Assembly (NCBI GenBank): GCA_027317105.1
Contig: DAHVFH010000156.1
Span: 48,525-112,524, forward strand
DNA length: 64,000 bases
Direction: 5' to 3'
Origin: Cytophagales bacterium
GTDB lineage: Bacteria > Bacteroidota > Bacteroidia > Cytophagales > Cyclobacteriaceae
Both the position numbers and the translations under genes were made by a program. The notes below the pieces were generated by a model. It saw only the letters and a list, made by a program, of their open reading frames with translations, had not been told where the DNA came from and made no database searches. Positions 8,851-17,876 of this stretch are shown here, in pieces (position 1 is the first letter of the stretch; each line of letters opens with the position of its first letter).

Positions 8851-10535
8851 AACCCATTTGGTCTATTGAAGACATTGATCTGGCTCCGAAGCTAGGGAAA
8901 AAATATTGGAAAAATTGTCATCGCGAATGGAGGGAGGAATTCATTTACTTTTTGTTAGTGGACAGGTTCCATGATGACCATGCCCGAAAGTCCATGACTA
9001 CAAGTAGGTCTAAAGGTTTTGGAAAAGAAGAACAGTTAAAAAAAATCTGTGGAGGCACGATCAGAGGAATCATCAACAACCTCGATTATATCTCAGGCCT
9101 TGGCTGTACTGCATTATGGCTTAGCCCAGTGTTTGAAAACAACCCAGAATCGTATCATGGCTATGCCATTCAAAATTATCTCGCAATTGACAAAAGGTTT
9201 GGCACAAAGGAAGATTTAGAAGAACTCGTGGACGCAGCCCATAAGCTTGACATGAGAGTATTCCTGGATGTGGTACTCCACCATTCTGGTAACAATTGGT
9301 TTTATCCTGATGATGCAACTTATTATTACTACAATGGCGCAACTTTCCCACTAGTGGGATGGCGCTCTGATGATCACCCTATACCCATTGAACTTCGCGA
9401 CCCGGAATTGTACGGACGCAAAGGCCAGATCAGAAATTACGATAATTATCCGGAAACGCGCGAGGGCGATTTCATGGAACTCAAAGCCTTTCGCATGGAC
9501 GATTCGACAGAGGCACGTTATGTGCAAAACCTACTGATCGCATGTCATTGCTATTGGATAAGAGAAATAGATATTGATGGCTTTCGATTGGACGCAGTGA
9601 AACACATGGGTGAAGAAGCCATCAGCAGATTTTGTTCGCACATCCGTGAATATTCATACTCGCTGGGGAAAAAGAATTTCTTTCTCTTTGGAGAATTAGT
9701 AGCCTCCGAAGATACTTACAACAGATACATCGGCCCTAAAACAACAGTATCCGTGGATGGGCAAAATATTTATTATGGTCTCAATTCCGTATTAGATTTT
9801 CCGTTGTACCATATTTTAGCCGATGTCATTAAGGGAAAAGCTTCGCCCGAAAGATTGATAGAACGATACCAGTCATTGCACGACAATGCGCTTGGCCGTG
9901 GTGAGTTCGGAGAATTTTTAGTCACCTTCATTGACAATCATGACCAGGTTGGGCAATCTTTCAAGCATCGCTTTGGAAAAGATGCGACTGAAGAACAGAT
10001 CATTGCAGGCATCGGTTTTTTGTTATGTGCGTTAGGCACACCCTGCATTTATTATGGCACCGAGCAAGGCTTTGACGGTTCAGGCGAACAGGATTCGTGT
10101 ATCCGCGAAACGATGTTCAGTCTCGAAGATCAAGTGACCAGTGCATTAAACAAGTCAAGTAAAACCTATCAATGTATTTCTCAAATAGCCGTTATAAGAA
10201 AACAAAGTTCAATATTGAAATTCGGACACATGCACATGCGCAAAATTTCGACTAATGGTAAATACTTTCATCTACCCGAATGCGAAAAATGCTTGATTGC
10301 TTTTTCAAGAGTTTTATTTGATCAGGAAATTGTAGTGGCCTACAACTCCTCTACTTTGAAGGAAAAGGAAGAATATGTGACAGTAAAACAGCAACCGACC
10401 GAAAAAAAGCGTTCCTATAAGTTTCTGTTTGGTGATACCGGGAAGGTGGAAGTGCTTGAAAACACCGATGGCAGCAGGCACTTCATTAAGCTCCACCTAA
10501 AGCCAATGCAGTTTGTGATGCTGACTAATCAATAA
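8847..10535 (+). CDS. GH13 alpha-amylase-family glycoside hydrolase
   Basis: 562 residues, without a signal peptide, so probably cytoplasmic. The (beta/alpha)8 GH13 motifs are all present: region I VFLDVVLHHSG, region II DGFRLDAVKHMG with nucleophile Asp249, region III LFGELVA with acid/base Glu283, region IV FIDNHDQ with Asp363. A C-terminal beta domain follows (from about residue 450). It acts on alpha-glucans or trehalose-like sugars; the exact substrate is not readable. It is translationally coupled to the SRPBCC-like gene and 6 bases upstream of PPK2, so it may serve energy storage or stress metabolism. Confidence 0.9.
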   Translation: MKPIWSIEDIDLAPKLGKKYWKNCHREWREEFIYFLLVDRFHDDHARKSMTTSRSKGFGKEEQLKKICGGTIRGIINNLDYISGLGCTALWLSPVFENNPESYHGYAIQNYLAIDKRFGTKEDLEELVDAAHKLDMRVFLDVVLHHSGNNWFYPDDATYYYYNGATFPLVGWRSDDHPIPIELRDPELYGRKGQIRNYDNYPETREGDFMELKAFRMDDSTEARYVQNLLIACHCYWIREIDIDGFRLDAVKHMGEEAISRFCSHIREYSYSLGKKNFFLFGELVASEDTYNRYIGPKTTVSVDGQNIYYGLNSVLDFPLYHILADVIKGKASPERLIERYQSLHDNALGRGEFGEFLVTFIDNHDQVGQSFKHRFGKDATEEQIIAGIGFLLCALGTPCIYYGTEQGFDGSGEQDSCIRETMFSLEDQVTSALNKSSKTYQCISQIAVIRKQSSILKFGHMHMRKISTNGKYFHLPECEKCLIAFSRVLFDQEIVVAYNSSTLKEKEEYVTVKQQPTEKKRSYKFLFGDTGKVEVLENTDGSRHFIKLHLKPMQFVMLTNQ

Positions 10536-10541
10536 TGAAGT

Positions 10542-11399
10542 ATGCTGAAAGAAAAAATCGAAATACTGAGAATCAATCCTGACAAAGAGTTTATCATAGC
10601 CAAAACGCCTACGAAGGTGAAAAATTTATATGCCTGCAAGAATGATTATAAAAAGCTCCTGAATAAATACAAAAAGAACATTGACTACCTGCAACTTAAA
10701 TTCTATGCATCTGCGAACCATGCGTTATTAATTATCGTGCAAGGCATGGACACCGCTGGCAAGGACAGTATGATCAGGCACGTGATGTCAGGAGTTAATC
10801 CACAAGGTTGTAGTGTATCTAGTTTCAAAAAGCCAAGCGTTAATGAGCTTCAACATGATTACTTATGGCGCTACCAACAGATGATTCCAGCTCAGGGCAT
10901 GATCGGAATTTTCAACCGCTCTTATTATGAAGATATTATTGTTCCCGCTGTCCATCCGGGAGTTTTAAATATTATCTCAGGGAATTGGTTTGAACAGCGC
11001 TGTCTTCAAATAAACGAGTACGAGAAATACCTGACTGAAAATAAAGTAATAGTGATGAAGTTTTTCCTGCACCTTTCAAAGGACGAACAGCGAAAACGGT
11101 TGCTCAAGCGCGTTGAAAGCCCAGCCTCGAATTGGAAATTTTCAATGGATGATATTTTGGAACGCCAGCATTGGAAAGACTATCTAACGGCATATGAACA
11201 ATGCCTTGGCAAAACCTCAACCGAATATGCTCCCTGGTATATTCTTCCTGCAGACGATAAAAAGAATGCCCGAATATTCCTCTCTTACATTTTGTGTGAA
11301 AAATTCTGTGAACTAAACGTGAATTTTCCGGTGCCGGATGAAAAACACAAGATCCTATTGAAGAAGGTTCGAAAACAACTGGAATCAAGAAAAGCCTAA
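10542..11399 (+). CDS. polyphosphate kinase 2 family protein (polyphosphate:nucleotide phosphotransferase)
   Basis: 285 residues, single PPK2 domain. A Walker A-like loop GMDTAGKDSMIRHVM starts near residue 68; it is followed by SSFKKPS, a FNRSYYEDIIV segment and a lid region with KRLLKRVESPASNWKFS. PPK2 enzymes transfer phosphate between polyphosphate and nucleoside mono- or diphosphates. It is the last gene of the tight cluster beginning at 4843. The PPK2 class (ADP- or AMP-phosphorylating) is not decided here. Confidence 0.88.
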   Translation: MLKEKIEILRINPDKEFIIAKTPTKVKNLYACKNDYKKLLNKYKKNIDYLQLKFYASANHALLIIVQGMDTAGKDSMIRHVMSGVNPQGCSVSSFKKPSVNELQHDYLWRYQQMIPAQGMIGIFNRSYYEDIIVPAVHPGVLNIISGNWFEQRCLQINEYEKYLTENKVIVMKFFLHLSKDEQRKRLLKRVESPASNWKFSMDDILERQHWKDYLTAYEQCLGKTSTEYAPWYILPADDKKNARIFLSYILCEKFCELNVNFPVPDEKHKILLKKVRKQLESRKA

Positions 11400-11507
11400 A
11401 ACGACTCGAATTTGGGCTAAAAGTTGGCAAGACCTTAAATTCTACAACTCTTTACCCGAATTGTATAAAAACTAAAATCAAATAATCACGTACATTTACA
11501 CAGCAAT

Positions 11508-11930
11508 TTGAAAACTATACGCACCATATTTACAGGCTTCCTTGCCCTATTTGTGCTGATATCCACGATCAGTCATTCAGTGAGTTTTCATATTTGTGGT
11601 GGAGAAATTCAAAATGTCGCTATTTTTAGTAAAGCCCAATCGTGTGAAGGACATGATAAAGCTTGCGATCATGATGGGCGAACAAATCAGGCATCCCTTA
11701 ACCATAAGGGATGCTGCGAAGATGCTACTTTCTTCATCGATTTAGACAAATACGCTTCCAAAATCACGGAGGTTACCATCGAAGGCACACAGAACGTATT
11801 TCTTCCTGTAACATACTTGGTTCAGGAATTTAACCCTTCGATTGATTTATCCGGAACTTATTTCTTAGACTACCGACCGCCATTAATTGAACGAGATATT
11901 AACATTCTCATTCAATCATTTCTAATCTGA
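11508..11930 (+). CDS. HYC_CC_PP family exported protein
   Basis: 140 residues with a TTG start at 11508 directly leading a signal peptide (MKTIRTIFTGFLALFVLIS). It contains the motifs that name this Bacteroidota family: HICGG, a His/Cys-rich centre (CEGHDKACDHDG, HKGCCED) and YRPPLIER near the end. The family is small, periplasmic or membrane-attached, and usually lies beside RND metal efflux genes, as here (CusA starts 142 bases downstream). Metal binding by the Cys/His residues is likely but unproven. Confidence 0.8.
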   Translation: MKTIRTIFTGFLALFVLISTISHSVSFHICGGEIQNVAIFSKAQSCEGHDKACDHDGRTNQASLNHKGCCEDATFFIDLDKYASKITEVTIEGTQNVFLPVTYLVQEFNPSIDLSGTYFLDYRPPLIERDINILIQSFLI

Positions 11931-11946
11931 TTTTTTTCCGGAGCAA

Positions 11947-11994
11947 ATAAGTGATTTCTTATTTTAAACGATAAGAATCCACTTATGTCTTTTT
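11947..11994 (+). terminator. probable Rho-independent terminator between HYC_CC_PP and cusA
   Basis: ATAAGTGATTTCTTAT at 11947-11962 pairs with ATAAGAATCCACTTAT at 11971-11986 (14 of 16 positions) around an 8-base loop, followed by GTCTTTTT. The stem is AT-rich. It could also be an operator for the efflux genes, since it sits 80 bases upstream of cusA. Confidence 0.5.
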
Positions 11995-12072
11995 AGTCTT
12001 TGGTTACCGCCAAGGCTTTGTTCCTTACATGATCCTTTCTTCTAAAGGCATTTTACCATACTTTCTTTTTTT

Positions 12073-13365
12073 ATGATTGAAAAACTCATTTCCTATTCTC
12101 TACACAATCGATTCATTATTTTGTTGATTGCTGCGGGCTTGTTTGCCTGGGGACTGCATTCGGTTCAAGTAAATAAGATTGATGCTATTCCTGATCTTTC
12201 TGAAAACCAAGTAATCGTATTCACCGAATGGATGGGCCGGAGCCCGCAAATCATGGAGGATCAGGTGACCTATCCGCTGGTGACAAATCTTCAAGCCTTG
12301 CCAAGAATAAAATATGTTCGCGGTACTTCCATGTTCGGGATGAGCTTTGTATATGTAATCTTCGAAGACGATGTTGACGTTTACTGGGCACGTCAGCGGG
12401 TTCTCGAAAGATTGAACTACGCTTCTCGCTTACTGCCGGAAGGAGTTGTTCCAACAATCGGTCCTGATGGTACAGGAGTTGGCCACATTCTTTGGTACAC
12501 GTTGGAGGCTCCTGGAATGGATTTAGGAGAACAACGCGCTATCCAGGATTGGTATATAAAATTCGGTTTGCAAAATGTTCAGGGCGTAGCCGAAGTTGCC
12601 TCATTTGGTGGATTTGAAAAACAATACCAAGTCACTGTCAATCCTAATAAACTTACCTACTACGGACTTTCTATTCCTCAAGTGATTCAAGCCGTTCGCT
12701 CGAATAATAATGAAGCGGGTGGAAGAAAATTTGAAGTCAACGACATCGGTTATGTGATCAAAACAACTGGGTATATCAAAAGTGTGGAAGCAATAGAGAA
12801 GATTCCACTAAAGACCGTCAATTCAATTCCCGTAACAATCAAAGATGTAGCGAGTGTACAAATGACAGGACAATTAAGACTTGGAATATTCGATGTTAGC
12901 GGAGAAGGTGAAGCAGTGGGAGGCATTGTGGTGATGCGTTACGGAGAAAATGCAGATGAAGTGATCAAAAAAGTAAAAAAGAAAATGGAAGAGGTTGCGA
13001 AAGGATTTCCAGAGGGAATGAAATTCAATCTTGCGTATGACCGGAGCGAACTAATCGAAGAATCTGTGTCTTCGATAAAAGAGACTCTCATAGAAGAAAT
13101 GATTGTGGTTTCGTTGGTTGTGATCATTTTTCTTTTTCACTGGCGAAGTGCCTTGAGCATTATCATACAAATACCCATTACGCTGGCTACAGCTTTCATC
13201 CTCTTAAATATGTTCAACATTTCTTCCAACATCATGTCTCTCACAGGCATTGCCCTCGCCATTGGTGTGATTGTAGATAACGGTATCATCATGTCAGAGA
13301 ATGCTTATAAACATCTTTCTCACCGGTATGCAGAAGAAATGGCAAAGAAATCCGGTAACTCTTAA
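12073..13365 (+). CDS. cusA: CusA/CzcA heavy-metal RND efflux pump, N-terminal half (split gene)
   Basis: 430 residues matching the first part of HME-type RND pumps: N-terminal helix, WMGRSPQIMEDQVTYPL, porter subdomains (GPDGTGVGHILWYTL, QNVQGVAEVASFGGF) and membrane helices through LTGIALAIGVIVDNGIIMSENAYKHL. The frame stops at 13363-13365 in the cytoplasmic loop after that helix. The remaining two thirds are encoded by the next gene in another frame. The pump would export Cu(I)/Ag(I) or divalent metals from the periplasm through TolC with proton influx. Either the subunit is made as two chains, or a frameshift (natural, programmed, or a sequencing error) has split it. Confidence 0.85.
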   Translation: MIEKLISYSLHNRFIILLIAAGLFAWGLHSVQVNKIDAIPDLSENQVIVFTEWMGRSPQIMEDQVTYPLVTNLQALPRIKYVRGTSMFGMSFVYVIFEDDVDVYWARQRVLERLNYASRLLPEGVVPTIGPDGTGVGHILWYTLEAPGMDLGEQRAIQDWYIKFGLQNVQGVAEVASFGGFEKQYQVTVNPNKLTYYGLSIPQVIQAVRSNNNEAGGRKFEVNDIGYVIKTTGYIKSVEAIEKIPLKTVNSIPVTIKDVASVQMTGQLRLGIFDVSGEGEAVGGIVVMRYGENADEVIKKVKKKMEEVAKGFPEGMKFNLAYDRSELIEESVSSIKETLIEEMIVVSLVVIIFLFHWRSALSIIIQIPITLATAFILLNMFNISSNIMSLTGIALAIGVIVDNGIIMSENAYKHLSHRYAEEMAKKSGNS

Positions 13366-13367
13366 AA

Positions 13368-15314
13368 TTGATTCCTATGAAAATATTTAAAATATTCTCC
13401 CGCAAAAAAGAAGACCCCTGGATAACTGAAGAAGAACGCCTTGCAATAATTGAAAAATCAAGTAAGCAAGTTTCAAGGGGAGTTTTTTACTCAACAATAA
13501 TTATCATCACCTCTTTTCTTCCGGTGTTTATGTTGACCGGACAAGAGGGTAAGCTATTTAGTCCTCTGGCCTACACAAAGACATTTATCCTGTTGGTAGA
13601 TGCAATCCTTGTTGTGACGCTCGCCCCTGTGTTAATCTCCTTTTTTATGAAAGGAAAATTCAAAGATGAAAACACGAATCCGATTAATAGGTTTTTGGAA
13701 CGGGTCTATGAGCCGGTTATCCGCTGGTGTATGAAATGGAGAAAGACTACAATAGGAATTAATTTAGCCGCATTAGCTGTCAGCGTTCCTCTCATCATCA
13801 GCCTTGGATCGGAATTTATGCCACCATTGGATGAGCAATCAATTTTGTTTATGCCCATTACATTGCCCGACATTTCAAATGCCGAAGTAAAACGTATTCT
13901 TCAGGTACAGGATAAAATCATTCACTCAATACCTGAGGTTGATAAAGTACTGGGCAAAGCAGGACGAGCCAGTACAGCAACAGACAATTCACCGATCAGC
14001 ATGATCGAAACGATCATCATGCTGAAACCAAAAAGTGAATGGAGACCAGGAATCACCAAAAAAGATATTGTGAATGAACTTGATGCGAAACTGCAAATTC
14101 CAGGAGTGGTTAACGGCTGGACGCAACCGATTATCAATAGAATCAACATGCTGGCTACAGGGATTCGCACAGATGTTGGCGTGAAAGTTTACGGTCAAAA
14201 TCTAGATAGCATATATGTTATAGAGGAGAGGGTAAAGACTGCACTTGAGAGTGTTCGCGGCGTGAAAGATTTATACGCAGAGCCGATTACGGGAGGAAAA
14301 TATTTAGTTGTTGATATTAATCGCGATGAGATCGGACGGTATGGTTTAACTGTTGATGATGTTAACATGATGGTTGAATCAGCCATTGGAGGAACTCCTA
14401 TTAGCAAAACCATTGAAGGACGCCAGCGGTTTTCAATAAATGTGCGTTTGCCGCAAGACTACCGGAATAGTTTGGATCAACTTAAACGCATTCCAATCTT
14501 AACTCCCTCTTTGGGTACTGTACCGCTTTCCACAGTGGCCGACATGCGATTTGAAGATGGCCCACCAATGATCAACTCAGAAAATGCGATGCTCCGCGGT
14601 GCCGTGCTCTTTAATGTGCGTGATCGTGATTTAGGAAGCACTGTGCAAGAAGCAATTGAAAAACTCAATCAAGAACTTACCGGTCTTCCCAATGGATATT
14701 ATATAGAGTGGAGTGGCCAATATGAGAACCTCATCCGGAGCAAGCAAACTCTAACCTTGATTGCACCTATTGTTTTAATCGTCATTTTCCTTTCTCTATA
14801 TTTTGCATTCAACTCCATCCGTGAAGCATTTTTTAGTTTGATAACTGTACCCTTTGCACTAATCGGAGGAGCATATATGGTTTATTTCTATGGAGTTAAT
14901 CTATCCGTAGCTGTTGCAGTTGGATTCATTGCTTTGTTTGGGATAGCGGTGGAGACTGGTGTAGTGATGGTGATCTATCTTAATGACGCCATGCGACAAC
15001 TGGTTGAGTTAAGGGGCAACTCACGCGAAACCATTTCAATGAATGAATTGAAGGAGTATGTAATTGCCGGAGCAGCAAAACGCCTGAGACCAAAACTGAT
15101 GACGGTTTCTGTTGCCTTGTTTGGTCTGGTGCCGGTATTGTGGGCTACCGGTGTGGGTAGTGACGTAATGCAGCCCATTGTGCTTCCCATGATTGGTGGA
15201 GTGTTGACATCTTCCACACACATCCTGCTAGTAACTCCTTTGATCTTTCTGATGACCAAAGAATATGAACTTAAAAAACTCGGTAAACTCGAAATCCATG
15301 AAACCAAACATTAA
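13368..15314 (+). CDS. cusA: CusA/CzcA heavy-metal RND efflux pump, C-terminal part (split gene)
   Basis: 648 residues, starting TTG 13368 or ATG 13377, only 2 bases after the first half stops. It resumes in the cytoplasmic loop (WITEEERLAIIEKSSKQV), then SFLPVFMLTGQEGKLFSPLAYTKTF, the second periplasmic porter and docking domains (GRASTATDNSP, WTQPIINRINMLATGIRTDVGVKVYG) and the last helices, including FALIGGAYMVYFYGVNLSVA and GIAVETGVVMVIYLNDA. Nothing large seems to be missing between the halves, so both could assemble into a working pump. The stop overlaps the TolC gene start by 17 bases. Confidence 0.85.
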   Translation: MIPMKIFKIFSRKKEDPWITEEERLAIIEKSSKQVSRGVFYSTIIIITSFLPVFMLTGQEGKLFSPLAYTKTFILLVDAILVVTLAPVLISFFMKGKFKDENTNPINRFLERVYEPVIRWCMKWRKTTIGINLAALAVSVPLIISLGSEFMPPLDEQSILFMPITLPDISNAEVKRILQVQDKIIHSIPEVDKVLGKAGRASTATDNSPISMIETIIMLKPKSEWRPGITKKDIVNELDAKLQIPGVVNGWTQPIINRINMLATGIRTDVGVKVYGQNLDSIYVIEERVKTALESVRGVKDLYAEPITGGKYLVVDINRDEIGRYGLTVDDVNMMVESAIGGTPISKTIEGRQRFSINVRLPQDYRNSLDQLKRIPILTPSLGTVPLSTVADMRFEDGPPMINSENAMLRGAVLFNVRDRDLGSTVQEAIEKLNQELTGLPNGYYIEWSGQYENLIRSKQTLTLIAPIVLIVIFLSLYFAFNSIREAFFSLITVPFALIGGAYMVYFYGVNLSVAVAVGFIALFGIAVETGVVMVIYLNDAMRQLVELRGNSRETISMNELKEYVIAGAAKRLRPKLMTVSVALFGLVPVLWATGVGSDVMQPIVLPMIGGVLTSSTHILLVTPLIFLMTKEYELKKLGKLEIHETKH

Positions 15315-16548
15315 AAATATTTTCATTGCGGGCTGGTTGTTGCTGGCTCTGAATTCTCAGGCACAACATCCGGTAAAGCTGGACAGCGTCCTGCAAGTAA
15401 TTAATGAAAACAACCCCATGTTGAAAGACTATCGCTACCGGGCTGAGGCAATGACCAACTTTGCTGCTGGCGCGAAAAGCCTTATGGCACCTGAAGTGGG
15501 CGGAGGCCCGTGGATGGTTCCTTATCCCGGAACGAAAGATACCGATCCAGCGAATAAAGGGCAGATCATGCTTTCGGTTCAACAGAAATTTACTAATCCG
15601 GCTAAGCTGCGTGCTAACCAGTCTTACCTCAATTCAAAAGCGGCTATCGAAAAAGCCGGAGAAACATTTACGTTCAACGAGTTGAGAGCTATGGCGAAGA
15701 CCGCTTTCTTTCAATGGATGGTTTTAGAAAAGAAGAAAAAAGTTCTTCAGGAAAATGAAGAGATCATTCAGTTGGTGTTGAAGATAAGCCGGGTGCGCTA
15801 TCCTTACAACCAATCTAAACTTGGAAATATCTATAAGGCAGAAGGACGATTGTTGGAAGTGCAGAACATGATCCTGATGAACGACAATGAGATCGTTCAG
15901 AAAAACATTTTGCTTAATCAATTGATGAACATTCCAAAAGAGCTTCGGTATTCCATTGACACAACAGTTCATTACCGTGAGTTTGTTGCTGAACTTGTGG
16001 ACACGACAACGCTTGCTCAAAACCGCAGCGATATAAGAAGGATAGACAAAAGCATTTTATCAATGCGTCTGAACCAGGCACTGGAAGGCAACCAATCTAA
16101 ACCAGATTTTACGATAGGCTATAATCATATGATTCCGAGAGGGTCAGGTATGCCAAGTCAGTTTATGCTATTGGGAATGGTGACTATACCTATTGCGCCT
16201 TGGTCTTCCAAAATGTACAAATCAAATGTAAAAGGTATGTCTAGCCAAATTCAATCGATGCAACGTGAACGTGAATCGATCTTAAATGAAACACAAGGAA
16301 TGACGGCCAGTATGGTGAATGAGATCACAACGCTGGACAAGCAAGTTAACAACTATGAAAAACGAATCATTCCTGTCCTGAGAAAAAATTATGAAACCCT
16401 GATGCTCGGCTACCAGGAGAACAGGGAAGAGTTGTACATCGTGCTGGACGCGTACGAAACTTTGATTATGTCTCAAAGTCAATACTTAGATACGTTGAGA
16501 AGATATTATGAAATGGTCGTGAATTATGAAAAGCTATTGGAGAAGTAA
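15298..16548 (+). CDS. TolC-family outer-membrane efflux protein (CusC-like)
   Basis: 416 residues from the ATG at 15298, which yields a signal peptide (IFIAGWLLLALNSQAQ). Long amphipathic helices and the two-repeat layout, with AAGAKSLMAPEVGGGPW near the start and DTLRRYYEMVVNYEKLLEK at the end, fit outer-membrane factors of RND efflux systems. It would be the exit duct for the CusA/CusB complex. It overlaps cusA and is followed 1 base later by the first adaptor gene. Confidence 0.88.
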   Translation: MKPNIKNIFIAGWLLLALNSQAQHPVKLDSVLQVINENNPMLKDYRYRAEAMTNFAAGAKSLMAPEVGGGPWMVPYPGTKDTDPANKGQIMLSVQQKFTNPAKLRANQSYLNSKAAIEKAGETFTFNELRAMAKTAFFQWMVLEKKKKVLQENEEIIQLVLKISRVRYPYNQSKLGNIYKAEGRLLEVQNMILMNDNEIVQKNILLNQLMNIPKELRYSIDTTVHYREFVAELVDTTTLAQNRSDIRRIDKSILSMRLNQALEGNQSKPDFTIGYNHMIPRGSGMPSQFMLLGMVTIPIAPWSSKMYKSNVKGMSSQIQSMQRERESILNETQGMTASMVNEITTLDKQVNNYEKRIIPVLRKNYETLMLGYQENREELYIVLDAYETLIMSQSQYLDTLRRYYEMVVNYEKLLEK

Positions 16549-16549
16549 T

Positions 16550-17872
16550 ATGATAAGTATCGTGAAGACAAATGTTGCGGTTTTGCTGACGCTATTATCC
16601 GTTCTTTTTTTGGCTTGTTCTTCAGGAAAAAAGGAAAAGAAGAGCACAGATGAAGCCGTTGAATACACATGCTCCATGCATCCGCAAATTGTACAGGAGA
16701 AACCCGGAACATGTCCGATCTGCGGCATGGAATTGGTCAAAAAATCAAATGGTGGAAATGAAGTGGTAATTACGGAAGGCCTCAAAGACCTGATCAAGCC
16801 AACCAATACTTCGGTGGTTGCTAAAATTCAAACTACCCATGCCGAACGGAAGACTCTAGTTGTTAACGCCAAGGCTTCCGGAATAATTGCATATGATACG
16901 CGTAAAACATATTCTGTTCCTGTTCGCTTTGGCGGACGAATTGAAAAGTTGTTTGTGAAATACAACTACCAGCCGGTAAAAAAGGGCCAGGTAATCATGG
17001 AAATATACAGCCCTGAATTACTTACCGCCCAACGCGAATTACTCTATGTCGTCAAGGAACAAAAAGAAGATGTACAGCTTCTTGAAGGCGCTAAGCAGAA
17101 ACTCCTTTTGCTTGGACTAACTGAAGAGCAAATAGAAAAAGTTATTGCAGCCGGACAGGAGACCTTCGCATTTCCTGTGCTCAGTCCATACACAGGGTAC
17201 GTTGTCGAGTCAACAACTAGCTCCATTGAATCGTCACCCGCAAGCCTACCTCAAGCTGCTTCGATGGGAGGTGGGGGCAAAAAAAATAGCGGAGGTATGC
17301 AAACGTCCAATGGGATGAGTGCAATTTCCCCGACATCTCTTGGTCAGCAAATTTCCATACGAGAAGGAATGTATGTCACTACGGGGCAAAGTTTATTCAA
17401 GGTAATTGATGGCGCACGGGTTTGGGCTGAACTTTATTTCTCCAGTGAAGGAATACAAATTCGAAAGGGTAACCAGATAGAATTACAAGTGAAGGGATTG
17501 AACGGAACCATTTCTTCCCATGCTGATTTTATTCAACCCTTTTTCAGTGAGGGCAAACAGTTTCTACAAGTGCGATCTTATTTGAATGACGATAAGAATA
17601 CTCTTCGCGTTGGTCAGCTCGTAAAGGCCAAAGTCAATCAAACCCGCACTGATGCATTGTGGATTCCAAAAAAAGCGACACTTGATTTAGGTGTTCAACA
17701 AATCGTATTCTTAAAAAATAAAGGAACGTTTACTCCTCTCAAAATAAAAACAGGATTGGAGTCGGATGGATGGATTGAGATCATTGAGGGCCTGGATGAA
17801 TCTTCTGAGATCGCAATCAATGCTCAATATTTAGTGGATAGCGAAAGTTTTATAAAAGTTATGAACCCATAG
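16550..17872 (+). CDS. cusB: CusB-like efflux adaptor lipoprotein with N-terminal heavy-metal-binding domain
   Basis: 440 residues from the ATG at 16550. Lipobox LFLACSS makes it a lipoprotein. An HMBD motif follows (YTCSMHPQIVQEKPGTCPIC-GM), then the HlyD/CusB fold: barrel-sandwich half (VRFGGRIEKLFVKYNY), a helical hairpin (QRELLYVVKEQKEDVQLLEGAKQKLL), a Gly/Ser/Met-rich insert (about residues 235-260) and a membrane-proximal domain. It links CusA to TolC and may hand metal to the pump. A second adaptor follows 4 bases later, so the pump may use a heteromeric adaptor ring. Confidence 0.88.
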   Translation: MISIVKTNVAVLLTLLSVLFLACSSGKKEKKSTDEAVEYTCSMHPQIVQEKPGTCPICGMELVKKSNGGNEVVITEGLKDLIKPTNTSVVAKIQTTHAERKTLVVNAKASGIIAYDTRKTYSVPVRFGGRIEKLFVKYNYQPVKKGQVIMEIYSPELLTAQRELLYVVKEQKEDVQLLEGAKQKLLLLGLTEEQIEKVIAAGQETFAFPVLSPYTGYVVESTTSSIESSPASLPQAASMGGGGKKNSGGMQTSNGMSAISPTSLGQQISIREGMYVTTGQSLFKVIDGARVWAELYFSSEGIQIRKGNQIELQVKGLNGTISSHADFIQPFFSEGKQFLQVRSYLNDDKNTLRVGQLVKAKVNQTRTDALWIPKKATLDLGVQQIVFLKNKGTFTPLKIKTGLESDGWIEIIEGLDESSEIAINAQYLVDSESFIKVMNP

Positions 17873-17876
17873 TGTC

